A program made the translations under genes and the position numbers. The notes below the pieces were generated by a model. It had not been told where the DNA came from, made no database searches, and worked only from the letters and a program-made list of their open reading frames with translations. From Pseudorhodoferax aquiterrae (lineage in GTDB: Bacteria; Pseudomonadota; Gammaproteobacteria; Burkholderiales; Burkholderiaceae_C), in the NCBI RefSeq assembly GCF_014652235.1, contig NZ_BMYK01000003.1:62001-126000 (forward strand): a stretch of DNA of 64,000 bases, written 5' to 3'. Shown piece after piece: positions 39,771 to 48,234 of this stretch (positions within the stretch are counted from its first letter, which is position 1; each line of letters starts with the position of its first letter).

Positions 39771-40745
39771 ATGCGCACACGTCGCGCGCTGATCGCGCTC
39801 GCCTGCACGGCAGCCATGGCCCCGCTGGCCTCTGCCCAATCCACGGTCCAGCCGGCCTTCCCCGCCAAGCCCATCACCATCGTCATCGGCTCCACACCGG
39901 GCAGCGCGACCGATGGCCTGACCCGCGCCGTGGGCGCCGAGATCACGCGCCTCAGCGGGCAGCCCGTGATCGTCGAGAGCCGGGCCGGAGCCTTCGGCAG
40001 CATTGCCGCGCAGTACGTGGCCAAGGCGCAGCCGGACGGCTACACGCTGTTCATGACGACCAACACCACGCAGTCGGCCAACCCGCACCTGCTCAAGAAG
40101 ATCGCCTACGACCCGATCAAGGACTTCGCGCCCGTCTCGCTGCTGGCGCGCGGCTACCTCGCGCTGGTGGTGAACCCGCAGATCAAGGCGAACAACGTGT
40201 CCGAACTCGTGGCGCTGGCCAAATCCCAGCCCGGCAAGCTCAACTACGGCTCGGGCAGTTCCTCGGCCCAGGTGGCGACCGAGCTGTTCCAGCAGGCCAC
40301 GGGCACCAAGTTCAACTACGTTCCCTACAAGGCCAACCCGCCGGCCGTGCTGGACCTCGTGGGCGGGCAGATCGATCTCATGATCGTGGACCTCACGACC
40401 AGCCTGCCCCAGGTGAAGGCCGGCAAGCTGCGTGCGCTGGGCATGAGCAGTCCGAAGCGCTCGCCGCTGGCACCCGAGGTGCCGGCCATCAACGAATCGC
40501 TGCCTGGCTACGAGTTCGGCTACTGGAACGCGCTGTACGCGCCGGCCGGCACGCCCGCGCCCGTGGTGCAGCGGCTCGCCGCACTGGTGCGCGAGGCGCT
40601 CGCGGCGCCCAGCGTGCAGCAGGTCATCGAGAAGACGGGGCAGGAGGCGGCCTTCATCGGGCCGCAGGAGCTCGCGAAGTTCCAGCTCGGCGAGCTCGAG
40701 CGCTGGGGCCAGATCATCCGGGCGGCGGGAATCGAGCCCGAATAA
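39771..40745 (+). CDS. Bug family substrate-binding protein
   Basis: 324 residues. Sec signal peptide (RALIALACTAAMAPLASAQ), then PITIVIGSTPGSATDGLTRAVG, VIVESRAGAFGSIAAQYVAKAQPDGYTL, FNYVPYKANPPAVLDLVGGQIDL and GKLRALGMSSPKRS. A good GAGGAGA ribosome site precedes it. Second gene of the LysR-controlled operon, so its ligand is probably the acid degraded by the preceding enzyme. Confidence 0.92.
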   Translation: MRTRRALIALACTAAMAPLASAQSTVQPAFPAKPITIVIGSTPGSATDGLTRAVGAEITRLSGQPVIVESRAGAFGSIAAQYVAKAQPDGYTLFMTTNTTQSANPHLLKKIAYDPIKDFAPVSLLARGYLALVVNPQIKANNVSELVALAKSQPGKLNYGSGSSSAQVATELFQQATGTKFNYVPYKANPPAVLDLVGGQIDLMIVDLTTSLPQVKAGKLRALGMSSPKRSPLAPEVPAINESLPGYEFGYWNALYAPAGTPAPVVQRLAALVREALAAPSVQQVIEKTGQEAAFIGPQELAKFQLGELERWGQIIRAAGIEPE

Positions 40746-40748
40746 GGC

Positions 40749-41891
40749 TCAGACGTAGCAGGGCCCTTCGATCAGGGGGTGGTCGCGGATGAAGTCCAGG
40801 TCGATCTTCAGGCCGATGCCCACGCCCTCGTGGGGCCGCACGCAGCCCTCCGCATCCAGCGCGTATGGTGCCTTGTCGGTCAGCGCATCGCGGAACGGGT
40901 TCAGCGCCGTCACATCGCCCTCGAAATAGCCGGGGTTGTCCACGCCGCACAGGTAGTGGATGGTGGTCGCCATGTTGATCGCGGTGGCCGAGGTGTGCGG
41001 GTTCACGCTGAGCTTGAGCGCGCTGGCCATGGCCGCGATGCGCATGGCTTCGGTCACGCCGCCGGTCTTGGACAGGTCGGGTTGGGCAAAGCCGACGTGG
41101 CCATCCTCGAACAAGGTCTGGAACTCGTAGCGCGTGTAGTGGTTCTCTCCCGCCGCCAGCGGCACGCGACCCAGCCGGGCCGCGGCCGCGTAGGCCCGTC
41201 GGTCCTGTGGCGGAAAGGGCTCCTCGAGCCAGCCCACCGCGCATTCCTCGTAGGCCGGCATCACGCGGCGCACGTCGTCCAGCGAGTAGGCGGTGTTGGC
41301 GTCCACGAGGATGTCGATGGCCTCGCCCACGGCGCGGCGCACGGCGCGCACGCGTGCGATGTCGCGCACCGGCGTGTCGCCCACGCGCAGCTTGAGCGCG
41401 CGGTAACCGGCACCCACGTGCTGCAGCGCCTCCTCGGCCAGCAGTTCAGGGTCCTGCCAGCCCAGCGCGATGCCGCCGGCATAGGCCTTGATCGGCTTGG
41501 CCGCCCCGCCCAGCAGCCGGTACAACGGCCAGCCCGTGGCCTGGCTGCGCAGGTCCCACAGTGCGATGTCCAGTCCGCTCAGGGCCAGGGCGGCAGCCGC
41601 GCCCATGCCGTGGCTGGCCAGCTGCATCTTGTAGACGCGCGCCCAGACGCCATGCACGTCGGCCGCGTCGAAGCCCAGCACCAACTCACGCAGGGTGGTG
41701 TCGACGAGCCGCGCGATGGCGCCGGGGCAGCGCCCATGGTGCGCCTCGCCCCAGCCGACGTGGCCGTCGTCGGTTTCCACGCGGACCAGCACGGCATCGC
41801 GCTTGACGCTGCGCCCGATGCCCAGCGTGACGGACTTGTCGGCGGGGACGGGAAAGGAGATCGGAACGGCACGGAGATCGGCGATGCGCAT
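40749..41891 (-). CDS. Mandelate racemase/muconate lactonizing enzyme family protein (KxR variant)
   Basis: 380 residues, enolase superfamily. Metal ligands are Asp in ILVDAN, Glu in WLEEPF and Glu in AAGENH; the His/Asp dyad of the mandelate racemase subgroup appears as NPHTS with QPDLSKTGG. The usual KxK second-strand base is ALKLRV, so the catalytic second lysine is Arg. Likely a sugar-acid dehydratase. Last gene of the GntR-controlled minus-strand operon. Confidence 0.85.
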   Translation of the reverse strand: MRIADLRAVPISFPVPADKSVTLGIGRSVKRDAVLVRVETDDGHVGWGEAHHGRCPGAIARLVDTTLRELVLGFDAADVHGVWARVYKMQLASHGMGAAAALALSGLDIALWDLRSQATGWPLYRLLGGAAKPIKAYAGGIALGWQDPELLAEEALQHVGAGYRALKLRVGDTPVRDIARVRAVRRAVGEAIDILVDANTAYSLDDVRRVMPAYEECAVGWLEEPFPPQDRRAYAAAARLGRVPLAAGENHYTRYEFQTLFEDGHVGFAQPDLSKTGGVTEAMRIAAMASALKLSVNPHTSATAINMATTIHYLCGVDNPGYFEGDVTALNPFRDALTDKAPYALDAEGCVRPHEGVGIGLKIDLDFIRDHPLIEGPCYV

Positions 41892-41916
41892 GGTGGTGGT
41901 CTCTCGGGAAAGGAGG

Positions 41917-42873
41917 TCAGCGGAAGACTTCGGGGTTCACGACGTTGGACGGGCGCTCGCCGCGCAGCAGCGCGAGCACCGTGTCCACCGCACCGCGGCT
42001 CATGCCGTGCATGCTGGTGGCGGTGATGCCGGCCACGTGTGGCGTGAGCAGCAGCCGCGGGCAGTGCAGCACCGGGTCGTCGGCCTGCAGGGGCTGGCGG
42101 TCGTGGACGTCCAGAGCGGCGCCGGCCAGCCGGCCTTCGCGCAGGGCCGCCAGCAGCGCGGGCGTGTCGACAACGGGGCCGCGTGCGACATTGACGAGGA
42201 TGGCGCCTGGCTTCATGCGGGCCAGCGTGGCGGCGTCGACCAGGCCGCGGGTGGCGTCGTTGAGCGGGCAGCACAACACGACCACATCGGCCTGCGCGAA
42301 CAGTTGCGCCTTGTCGGCCGCTTGCACCCCGGGCGGCAGACCCTGCGGCCGCGGCGTGAGGCCCAGCACCCGCATGCCCAGGCCTTGCACCACCGCCGCC
42401 AGACGCGTGCCGATGCCGCCCACGCCCACGATGCCGCAGATCGACTGTCCCAGCTCGAGGCCGGTGTCGGCCAGGGGACGTGCGGCCGCCCAGCCTTCGC
42501 TGCGCAGGCGCGCGTCGAGCGTCGCCAGGCCGCGGCGCAGATGCAGCATGGCCGCCAGACAGTATTCGACGACCGCGGTGGCATTCGAACCGGGCAGATT
42601 GGCCACCGGGATGCCGCGCGCCGTGGCGGCAGCGACGGGGATCATGTCCAGGCCCACGCCATGGCGCACCACGGCACGCAGGCGCGGCGCATGGTCGAAC
42701 AGATCGGCCGGCAGCTGGGTTCGCACGACCAGGGCGTCGGCATCGGCGACCAGACGCCGCAGCGTGTCGGCAGCGCCATCCGGCGCGGTGACCACTTCGC
42801 AGGCGGTCTGCAGCACCGGAAGCAACGCCGGGTGGATCGGGTTGGTGAGGAGGACGCGGGGCAAAGCGGTCAT
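41917..42873 (-). CDS. D-2-hydroxyacid dehydrogenase family protein
   Basis: 318 residues. NAD-binding GVGGIGTRLAAVVQGLGM, catalytic Arg in LVNVARGPVVDTPAL and His in TPHVAGIT are present. The position of the third catalytic residue, normally Glu in DVFExEP, reads DVHDRQP, so Gln replaces Glu, as in formate dehydrogenases. Start at 42873 overlaps the FAH-family stop (ATGA). Probably reduces or oxidises a 2-keto/2-hydroxy acid made in the same pathway. Confidence 0.85.
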   Translation of the reverse strand: MTALPRVLLTNPIHPALLPVLQTACEVVTAPDGAADTLRRLVADADALVVRTQLPADLFDHAPRLRAVVRHGVGLDMIPVAAATARGIPVANLPGSNATAVVEYCLAAMLHLRRGLATLDARLRSEGWAAARPLADTGLELGQSICGIVGVGGIGTRLAAVVQGLGMRVLGLTPRPQGLPPGVQAADKAQLFAQADVVVLCCPLNDATRGLVDAATLARMKPGAILVNVARGPVVDTPALLAALREGRLAGAALDVHDRQPLQADDPVLHCPRLLLTPHVAGITATSMHGMSRGAVDTVLALLRGERPSNVVNPEVFR

Positions 42874-43766
42874 CGGCTTTCCAGGAAAGGTGGCCCCGCC
42901 ATCACGGGGTTGGACAGTTCGCCCAGACCCGCCAGCGCCACGGTCACGGTCTGCCCCGGGCGCAGCCAGGCGGCGGGCGTGTGGGTGGCTGCTACGCCCG
43001 CCGGCGTGCCGGTGGCGATGACGTCGCCCGGGTCCAGCGGCATGCGGTCGGAGATGAACGCGATCAGCGCCGCGATGCCATGCAGCATGGTGGCGGTGGA
43101 GCCGTCCTGCAGCCGGCGGCCATCGATGTCGAGCCGGATGCCGACGCGGTAGGGATCCGGCACCTCGTCGGGCGTGAGCAGCCACGGCCCCAGCGGCGCC
43201 GAGGCGGGCAGGTTCTTGCCGCGGACGAAGTTGCCGCCATCGGCCTTGACCAGCGCACTGCCGCTCACGTCGTTGTGCAGGGTGTAGGCGGCCACATGCG
43301 CCATGGCGTGCGCACGCGGGACACGCAGCGCCCGGCGGCCGATCACCACGGCCAGTTCAGCCTCGTAGCCCACATCGCCGACATCGGGCGGTACCAGGAC
43401 GGGCGCGCCGGGGCCGACCACGGTGGCCCCCGACCGCACGAAGGTGACTGGCTCGGGCGGCGCTGGCATGTTGCGCTCGGCCAGGGCGTCGCTGAAGTTG
43501 AAGGCCGCGCCGATGATCTTGCCGGGGCGCAGCGGCGCCAGCAGCTTCAGGCCCTCCAGCGGGCGCAGCACGGCCGCGCCGAAGCGTGCCCCGCGCAGAC
43601 GGTCGGTCCACTCGCCCAAGCCCTGCTCGACCATGGCCAGCAGGCTCGGCGGGCTGTCGCCCATCCAGGCCCGGCAGTCCGGATGCGACAGGTCGGCCAC
43701 GTCCGTTCCGACGACCACGCCCGGCGTGGCTCGGCCTTGCGGGCCGGCGAAGCTCACGAAACGCAT
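42870..43766 (-). CDS. Fumarylacetoacetate hydrolase family protein
   Basis: 298 residues. The FAH core is visible: KIIGAAFNFSDALAERNM, GYEAELAVVIGR (metal-binding Glu residues), YTLHNDVSGSALVKADGGNFVRGKNLPASAPLGPWLLT, and GDVIATGTPAGVA. Members hydrolyse or decarboxylate beta-diketo acids or dehydrate keto-deoxy sugar acids. Its gene lies two bases downstream of the second enolase-family gene, so a keto-deoxy sugar acid is a likely substrate. Confidence 0.87.
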   Translation of the reverse strand: MRFVSFAGPQGRATPGVVVGTDVADLSHPDCRAWMGDSPPSLLAMVEQGLGEWTDRLRGARFGAAVLRPLEGLKLLAPLRPGKIIGAAFNFSDALAERNMPAPPEPVTFVRSGATVVGPGAPVLVPPDVGDVGYEAELAVVIGRRALRVPRAHAMAHVAAYTLHNDVSGSALVKADGGNFVRGKNLPASAPLGPWLLTPDEVPDPYRVGIRLDIDGRRLQDGSTATMLHGIAALIAFISDRMPLDPGDVIATGTPAGVAATHTPAAWLRPGQTVTVALAGLGELSNPVMAGPPFLESR

Positions 43767-43768
43767 GC

Positions 43769-44911
43769 TCAGCCCACGCGATAGCGGTCCAGCACCTGGC
43801 GGTCGACTTCGATGCCGAGCCCCGCGCCGGTGGGAATCTGCACCTTGCCGCGGCGCTGCACGATGGGTTCGCGCGACAGATGGTCGCGGAACGGGTTCTC
43901 GCACTGCTCGAACTCGAGCAGGGGCGGCATGGGCCGAAAGCTCGGCGGCTGGTCCGGCAGCGCCGCGATGAAGTGCAACGTGGCCGCGAGACCGATGGCC
44001 GAACCCCAGGCGTGCGGCACGCACTCCACGCCGTGCGCGCTGGCCAGTGTCGCGATCTTGCGGCATTCGCTGATGCCGCCGGCCGCACAGACGTCGGGTT
44101 GCACGATGTCCATGGCCTTGCGCACCACGAGGTCGCGGAAGCCCCAGCGCGTGAACTCGTTCTCGCCGCCGGCCACGGCCATGTCCAGTGCGCGTGTGAC
44201 CTCGACATAGCCGTCGATGTCTTCCGGAGAGATCGGTTCCTCGAACCACTCCACGCCGAGCTTCTCCAACTCGCGGCCCAGGCGGATCGCCTGCGGTACG
44301 GTGAAGCAGTGGTTGGCATCGACCATCAGGCGCGTCTTGTCGCCGATGGCCTGGCGCACCGCGGCCACGCGGGCGATGTCCAGCTTGGGATCGCCCAGGC
44401 CGATCTTCATCTTCACAGCGGTGAAGCCCTCCTCGACATAGCCTTGCGCCTCTTCGATCGCCTCTTCGACGAGGCGGTCCATGTCGATGAAGTACATGCC
44501 GGTGGCGTAGCAATCGACCTCGCTGCGGTAGGCGCCGCCGATCAGCTTGTGGATGGGCTTGTTGCAGCTCTTGCCGATGATGTCCCACAGGGCGATGTCG
44601 ATGCCGCTCATGGCCGAGGTGACCATGCCGCGCCCGCCGTAGTCCTTCACGCGGTTGTACAGATCCTCCCAGATGACCTCGACGTCGAAGGCATCGCGGC
44701 CGACCACACGCGGCGCGAACTGGGTCTCGATGTAGGCCTTGGAGACGGCCGACGGGCCATAGCATTCGCCCCAGCCGACGATGCCGTCCGCGGTCTCGAT
44801 CTCGACGATGCACGACCCGCGGTTCTTGTACAGCCAGCCGCGCGAGGAAGTGAAGGGCTTCTCCACGGGTGCGGAAACGACGTGGCAGCTGACTTTTTGG
44901 ATGAGGCTCAT
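43769..44911 (-). CDS. Mandelate racemase-type sugar acid dehydratase/cycloisomerase
   Basis: 380 residues. All catalytic features of the mandelate racemase subgroup are intact: KxK in AVKMKIG, metal ligands in LMVDANH, WFEEPI and AGGENE, and the dyad QPDVCAAGG with VPHAW. The pattern resembles galactarate/talarate dehydratases and galactaro-lactone cycloisomerase. Together with the downstream FAH-family and dehydrogenase genes it suggests aldarate or aldonate use. Which sugar acid cannot be decided from sequence. Confidence 0.85.
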   Translation of the reverse strand: MSLIQKVSCHVVSAPVEKPFTSSRGWLYKNRGSCIVEIETADGIVGWGECYGPSAVSKAYIETQFAPRVVGRDAFDVEVIWEDLYNRVKDYGGRGMVTSAMSGIDIALWDIIGKSCNKPIHKLIGGAYRSEVDCYATGMYFIDMDRLVEEAIEEAQGYVEEGFTAVKMKIGLGDPKLDIARVAAVRQAIGDKTRLMVDANHCFTVPQAIRLGRELEKLGVEWFEEPISPEDIDGYVEVTRALDMAVAGGENEFTRWGFRDLVVRKAMDIVQPDVCAAGGISECRKIATLASAHGVECVPHAWGSAIGLAATLHFIAALPDQPPSFRPMPPLLEFEQCENPFRDHLSREPIVQRRGKVQIPTGAGLGIEVDRQVLDRYRVG

Positions 44912-44946
44912 GGTGGTGGCTGGTTCGATGGGAGGGGAGGCTTCGC

Positions 44947-45924
44947 TTACTTCTTGTCGGCCACGAAGATCTTGGGTCCGACCTCGGCCAGCGACTTCTG
45001 CACGTTGTTGATCTCGCGGCCGAGCGCTGCGCCCGTCAGGTCGTCGACGACGGCACCGGCCTGCTCGGTCGGGGCCCTGAACTTGGCACTCTGGATCGCC
45101 TTCGAGAAGATCTCGGTCAGCTTCGAGCGCACCGGCTCGGGCACGCCGACCGGGGCCACGATGTAGGCCATCTGCACCAAGGGGCCGTGCGGGAAGACGT
45201 CGAAGCCACGCTCCTTGAACGTGGGCACATCGGGCAAGGTCTTCAGACGTTCGGTCGCGAACACGGCGAGCGGTTTGACCAGACCTGCATCCATCATGGC
45301 CTTGCTCTCCGAGGGCTTGAGCACGGCCGCCTCCAGCTGCTTGCCGGCCAGGTCGGCCACCACCTTGGAGCCGCCCGTGTACGGCACGTTGATGATCTCG
45401 ACGCCGGCCACGCGGCCGGCCATGACCGAGAAGATGTGGTTGAGGTTGTTGGTGCCCGGCGTTCCGATGGACACCTTGCCCGGGTTCCTGCGGAGATGGT
45501 CGACGAAGGCTTCGAGGTTGGCGGGCCCGGACGAGGGCACCAGCAGCACCAGGGGATCGATGGTGACGCGGGCGATCGGCGCGAATTGCTCGTTGCGCAA
45601 CGGCGTGAGGTTCTGCGCGATCAGCGACAGCGTGGAACTCGTGCCCATGCCGATGGTGTAGCCATCGGGCGCCGCATTGGCCACGCGCGTCATGCCGATG
45701 GAGCCGGTGGCGCCGGGCACGTTCTCCACGATGACCTGCACACCCTGCTCGGCGGCCAGCTGGGCCAGTAGGCGCGCGGCAATGTCGTTGGAGCCGCCGG
45801 CGTTCCAGGGCACGACGAAGCGGATCTCCCTGGCGGGAAATTCTGCGGCGGGTGCCGGCGACGCCAGGGCGGTCGCGGCAAGCCCCAGCAGGGCGAGGAA
45901 GGCACGGTGCAGGCGGTTGCGCAT
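44947..45924 (-). CDS. Bug family substrate-binding protein
   Basis: 325 residues. Signal peptide RAFLALLGLAATALASPAPAA, then EIRFVVPWNAGGSNDIAARLLA, VIVENVPGATGSIGMTRVANAAPDGYTIGMG, INVPYTGGSKVVADLAGKQ. First gene after the promoter/operator at 45951-45979, followed by the enolase, FAH and dehydrogenase genes, so it probably supplies their sugar-acid substrate. No TctAB genes nearby. Confidence 0.92.
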   Translation of the reverse strand: MRNRLHRAFLALLGLAATALASPAPAAEFPAREIRFVVPWNAGGSNDIAARLLAQLAAEQGVQVIVENVPGATGSIGMTRVANAAPDGYTIGMGTSSTLSLIAQNLTPLRNEQFAPIARVTIDPLVLLVPSSGPANLEAFVDHLRRNPGKVSIGTPGTNNLNHIFSVMAGRVAGVEIINVPYTGGSKVVADLAGKQLEAAVLKPSESKAMMDAGLVKPLAVFATERLKTLPDVPTFKERGFDVFPHGPLVQMAYIVAPVGVPEPVRSKLTEIFSKAIQSAKFRAPTEQAGAVVDDLTGAALGREINNVQKSLAEVGPKIFVADKK

Positions 45925-45950
45925 GGGTGGTCTCCGATGTTCTTGGTCAA

Positions 45951-45979
45951 TGTTATAACAAACAACAAAAGCAGCGCAA
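45951..45979 (-). promoter_or_regulatory. Promoter and GntR operator candidate of the sugar-acid operon
   Basis: A perfect 10-bp palindrome TGTTATAACA (45951-45960) stands out in this GC-rich genome. On the minus strand it contains a -10-like TATAAC, with TTGCGC 16 bp upstream (45979-45974). The GntR gene lies just upstream, so the palindrome overlapping the -10 is a likely repressor site. Confidence 0.55.
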
Positions 45980-46025
45980 GCGCCGTCCCGCCAGGGCGGC
46001 GCGAGCGCGCCATGCCCTCAGGGTC

Positions 46026-46712
46026 TCAACGGGGGTGCTTGTCGAGCAGCGCGCAAATGTCGGCGCGTGCGCTCTCGATGTCGTCGCGGATCGCCTCGGC
46101 CGCGGCGTCGCCATCGCCACGGCGCAAGGCGTCCAGAGCCGCCTCGTGGAAGGGGTAGCGCTTCAGGCTGGGGATGTATTCGGGCAGGGCCAGCGTGAGC
46201 GTGGGGGCGCAGCGCAGCCAGGCGCTCTCGATCACGTCCTGCACGATGGGCATGCGGCACAGCGCGTAGATGCCGAAGTGGAACCGGTAGTGCGCGTCGA
46301 GGTATTGTGCCGTGCGCCGCTCCTTGACGGAGCGCTTCATCTCGGCCAGCGAGGCCTCGATGCCCGCCAATGCCTCGGGTGTCGCATGCAGGGTCGCGGC
46401 CCGCGCGGCCACGGGCTCCAGACCGGCACGTACGGTCATGAGCTGGTCGAACTGGTCCGCGTCGAGCAAGGGCACGACAGCACCCCCGCCCTGGCCGACC
46501 CCGCCGCGGTCCAGCACCTTTTCGGCGACGAGACGGTTCACCGCGTCGCGCACGGGTGTCAGGCTCACACCGAGTTCGTCCGCCACATCCCGCAGCACCA
46601 CGCGCTCGCCTGGGGCGTAACGGCCGGACAGCAGCGCAGCTTCCAGGGCCGCGTAGACACGGTCCCACAGGGCGCCCCGGGCGATCGATGGAAGTCGTGG
46701 CGTGTCGGTCAT
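46026..46712 (-). CDS. GntR-family (FadR/FCD subgroup) transcriptional regulator
   Basis: 228 residues. N-terminal winged helix DRVYAALEAALLSGRYAPGERVVLRDVADELGVSLTPVRDAVNRLVAEKVL (read in two halves) and an all-helical FCD effector domain with a metal-binding pattern (DAHYRFHFGIYAL, FHEAALDAL). FCD regulators sense sugar acids or organic acids, which fits the operon downstream. Its ATG overlaps the stop of the cysteine-rich gene upstream (ATGA). Confidence 0.9.
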   Translation of the reverse strand: MTDTPRLPSIARGALWDRVYAALEAALLSGRYAPGERVVLRDVADELGVSLTPVRDAVNRLVAEKVLDRGGVGQGGGAVVPLLDADQFDQLMTVRAGLEPVAARAATLHATPEALAGIEASLAEMKRSVKERRTAQYLDAHYRFHFGIYALCRMPIVQDVIESAWLRCAPTLTLALPEYIPSLKRYPFHEAALDALRRGDGDAAAEAIRDDIESARADICALLDKHPR

Positions 46713-47077
46713 GGAGGAGGTTTGCGGGCGATGGTATCCGCTGCCGCACCGGCTTCCTGCACCTGGAAGCGCGCATCGCAGCCGATGCCCGCCGCGATCC
46801 AGCGCCGTGCCAGCGGCGCCAGCCAGCGCACGCCCAGCACCTCGGCCGGCTCGCTCAGCGCACCGCACAGGTAGCGCCCCTGGGCCTCGTCCCACCGCAG
46901 GGCGACGCAAGCGCCCTGCCGGCGCCGTGACAGCAGCATGCCCAGCGGACAGGGCTCCAGCAGGCAGCACATGCCGCAGCCGTTGCAGGGCGCACCATGT
47001 GCAGGCTTGGCCGGCGCGTACGGATGCACGTGCACGACCTGCCAGTCGGCTTGCTCGGAGGGTCCGGATCGGCGCAT
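46709..47077 (-). CDS. YkgJ-like cysteine-cluster protein
   Basis: 122 residues. A PCNGCGMCCLLEPCPLG segment (about residues 31-47) has the CxxCxxCC arrangement of the YkgJ/UPF0153 family, thought to bind zinc or iron. Further cysteines occur at GACVALRW, YLCGAL and GCDARF. It is translationally coupled to the GntR regulator, an unusual partnership. Role unknown. Confidence 0.75.
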   Translation of the reverse strand: MRRSGPSEQADWQVVHVHPYAPAKPAHGAPCNGCGMCCLLEPCPLGMLLSRRRQGACVALRWDEAQGRYLCGALSEPAEVLGVRWLAPLARRWIAAGIGCDARFQVQEAGAAADTIARKPPP

Positions 47078-47108
47078 GACGCGATGATGCCGCGTCAGGC
47101 CACGGCGT

Positions 47109-48089
47109 TCACTGCGGCTTGGCCAGCCCCAGCTTCTCGATGATGGCCTTCTCGCGCGCCACCGTGTCCTGCGCGAACTTGGTGTAGTCCGCCGTGCTCT
47201 TGTAGTCGGGCAGCATGTCGTACTTGGCGAGCGTGGCCACGTAGCTGGGCTCTTCCATCGCCTTCTTGAAGGCGTCGTGCAGGCGCTTGACGACCTCGGG
47301 CGGCGTGCCGCGCGGCGCGCCGATGCCGAAGGGCGAGTTCTGCACGATGTCGTAGCCCAGTTCCTTGAGCGTGGGCGCATCGGGGAACTTGGGCAGGCGC
47401 TTTTCGCCCCAGGTGTTGAGCACGCGCAGCTTGCCGGCCTCGACCTGTGGCGCGAAGCCGGTGGAGTCCACGGCGGCCATCAGCTGGCCGCTGACCACGG
47501 CCAGCATCAGGTCCGCGCTGCCCTTGTAGGGCACGTGCTGCAGCTCGATGCCGGCCTGCTGGGCGATGATCTCGGTCGTCAGGTGCGGGCTGGTCAGCGT
47601 GCCGGTGGAGCCATAGGTCAGCTTGCCCGGGTTGGCCTTGGCGTAGGCGACGAAGTCGGCCCAGGTCTTGAACGGACTGTTGGTCGGCACCACGACACCG
47701 AAGGCATAGCCCGTGACGTTGATCACGTAGCTGATGTCCTTGATCGGGTCCCAGTTGATCTTGGTGGTGTAGCCCAGACGGAACACGCCCAGCGGGATCT
47801 GGGCGATGGTGTAGCCATCGGGCTGGGCGGTCTGCAGCGCCTGCGCGGGCAGCGTGCCGCCGGCACCGGGCTTGTTCTCGATGATGACGGGGTGGCCCAG
47901 CACCTTGGCCGCGTTGTCGGCCAGCGAGCGCATGGTGATGTCGGTGGGGCCACCGGCGGGGAAGGCGATGACGAGCTTGATCGGCTTGTCGGGGAAGTTC
48001 TTCCAGGCCTGGGCCTGGGCGGTGACGGGGGCCACGAGCGTGGTCAGCGAAGCGAGCGCGGCAGCGCCCAGCAAGGAACGGCGGAACAT
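47109..48089 (-). CDS. Bug family substrate-binding protein
   Basis: 326 residues from the ATG at 48089, chosen because GAGAG precedes it at good spacing; an upstream ATG at 48104 lacks such a site. Signal FRRSLLGAAALASLTTLVAPVTAQAQA, then IKLVIAFPAGGPTDITMRSLAD, VIIENKPGAGGTLPAQALQTAQPDGYTI, HVPYKGSADLMLAVVSGQLM. Divergent from an SMP-30 lactonase gene, suggesting a shared sugar-lactone or sugar-acid theme. Confidence 0.92.
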   Translation of the reverse strand: MFRRSLLGAAALASLTTLVAPVTAQAQAWKNFPDKPIKLVIAFPAGGPTDITMRSLADNAAKVLGHPVIIENKPGAGGTLPAQALQTAQPDGYTIAQIPLGVFRLGYTTKINWDPIKDISYVINVTGYAFGVVVPTNSPFKTWADFVAYAKANPGKLTYGSTGTLTSPHLTTEIIAQQAGIELQHVPYKGSADLMLAVVSGQLMAAVDSTGFAPQVEAGKLRVLNTWGEKRLPKFPDAPTLKELGYDIVQNSPFGIGAPRGTPPEVVKRLHDAFKKAMEEPSYVATLAKYDMLPDYKSTADYTKFAQDTVAREKAIIEKLGLAKPQ

Positions 48090-48234
48090 GGAGCGGTCTC
48101 TCATCGTGGCGGGTGCAAAGCGGGCCATTCAACACCACATGGCAGCGGCCCGCATCGGTGATGTCCCTGGGCGCGCGCTGCCTATGATGCGGCGGCCCGC
48201 GGCGACGTCCGACCGCGCAAGAACAGGAGACCCG

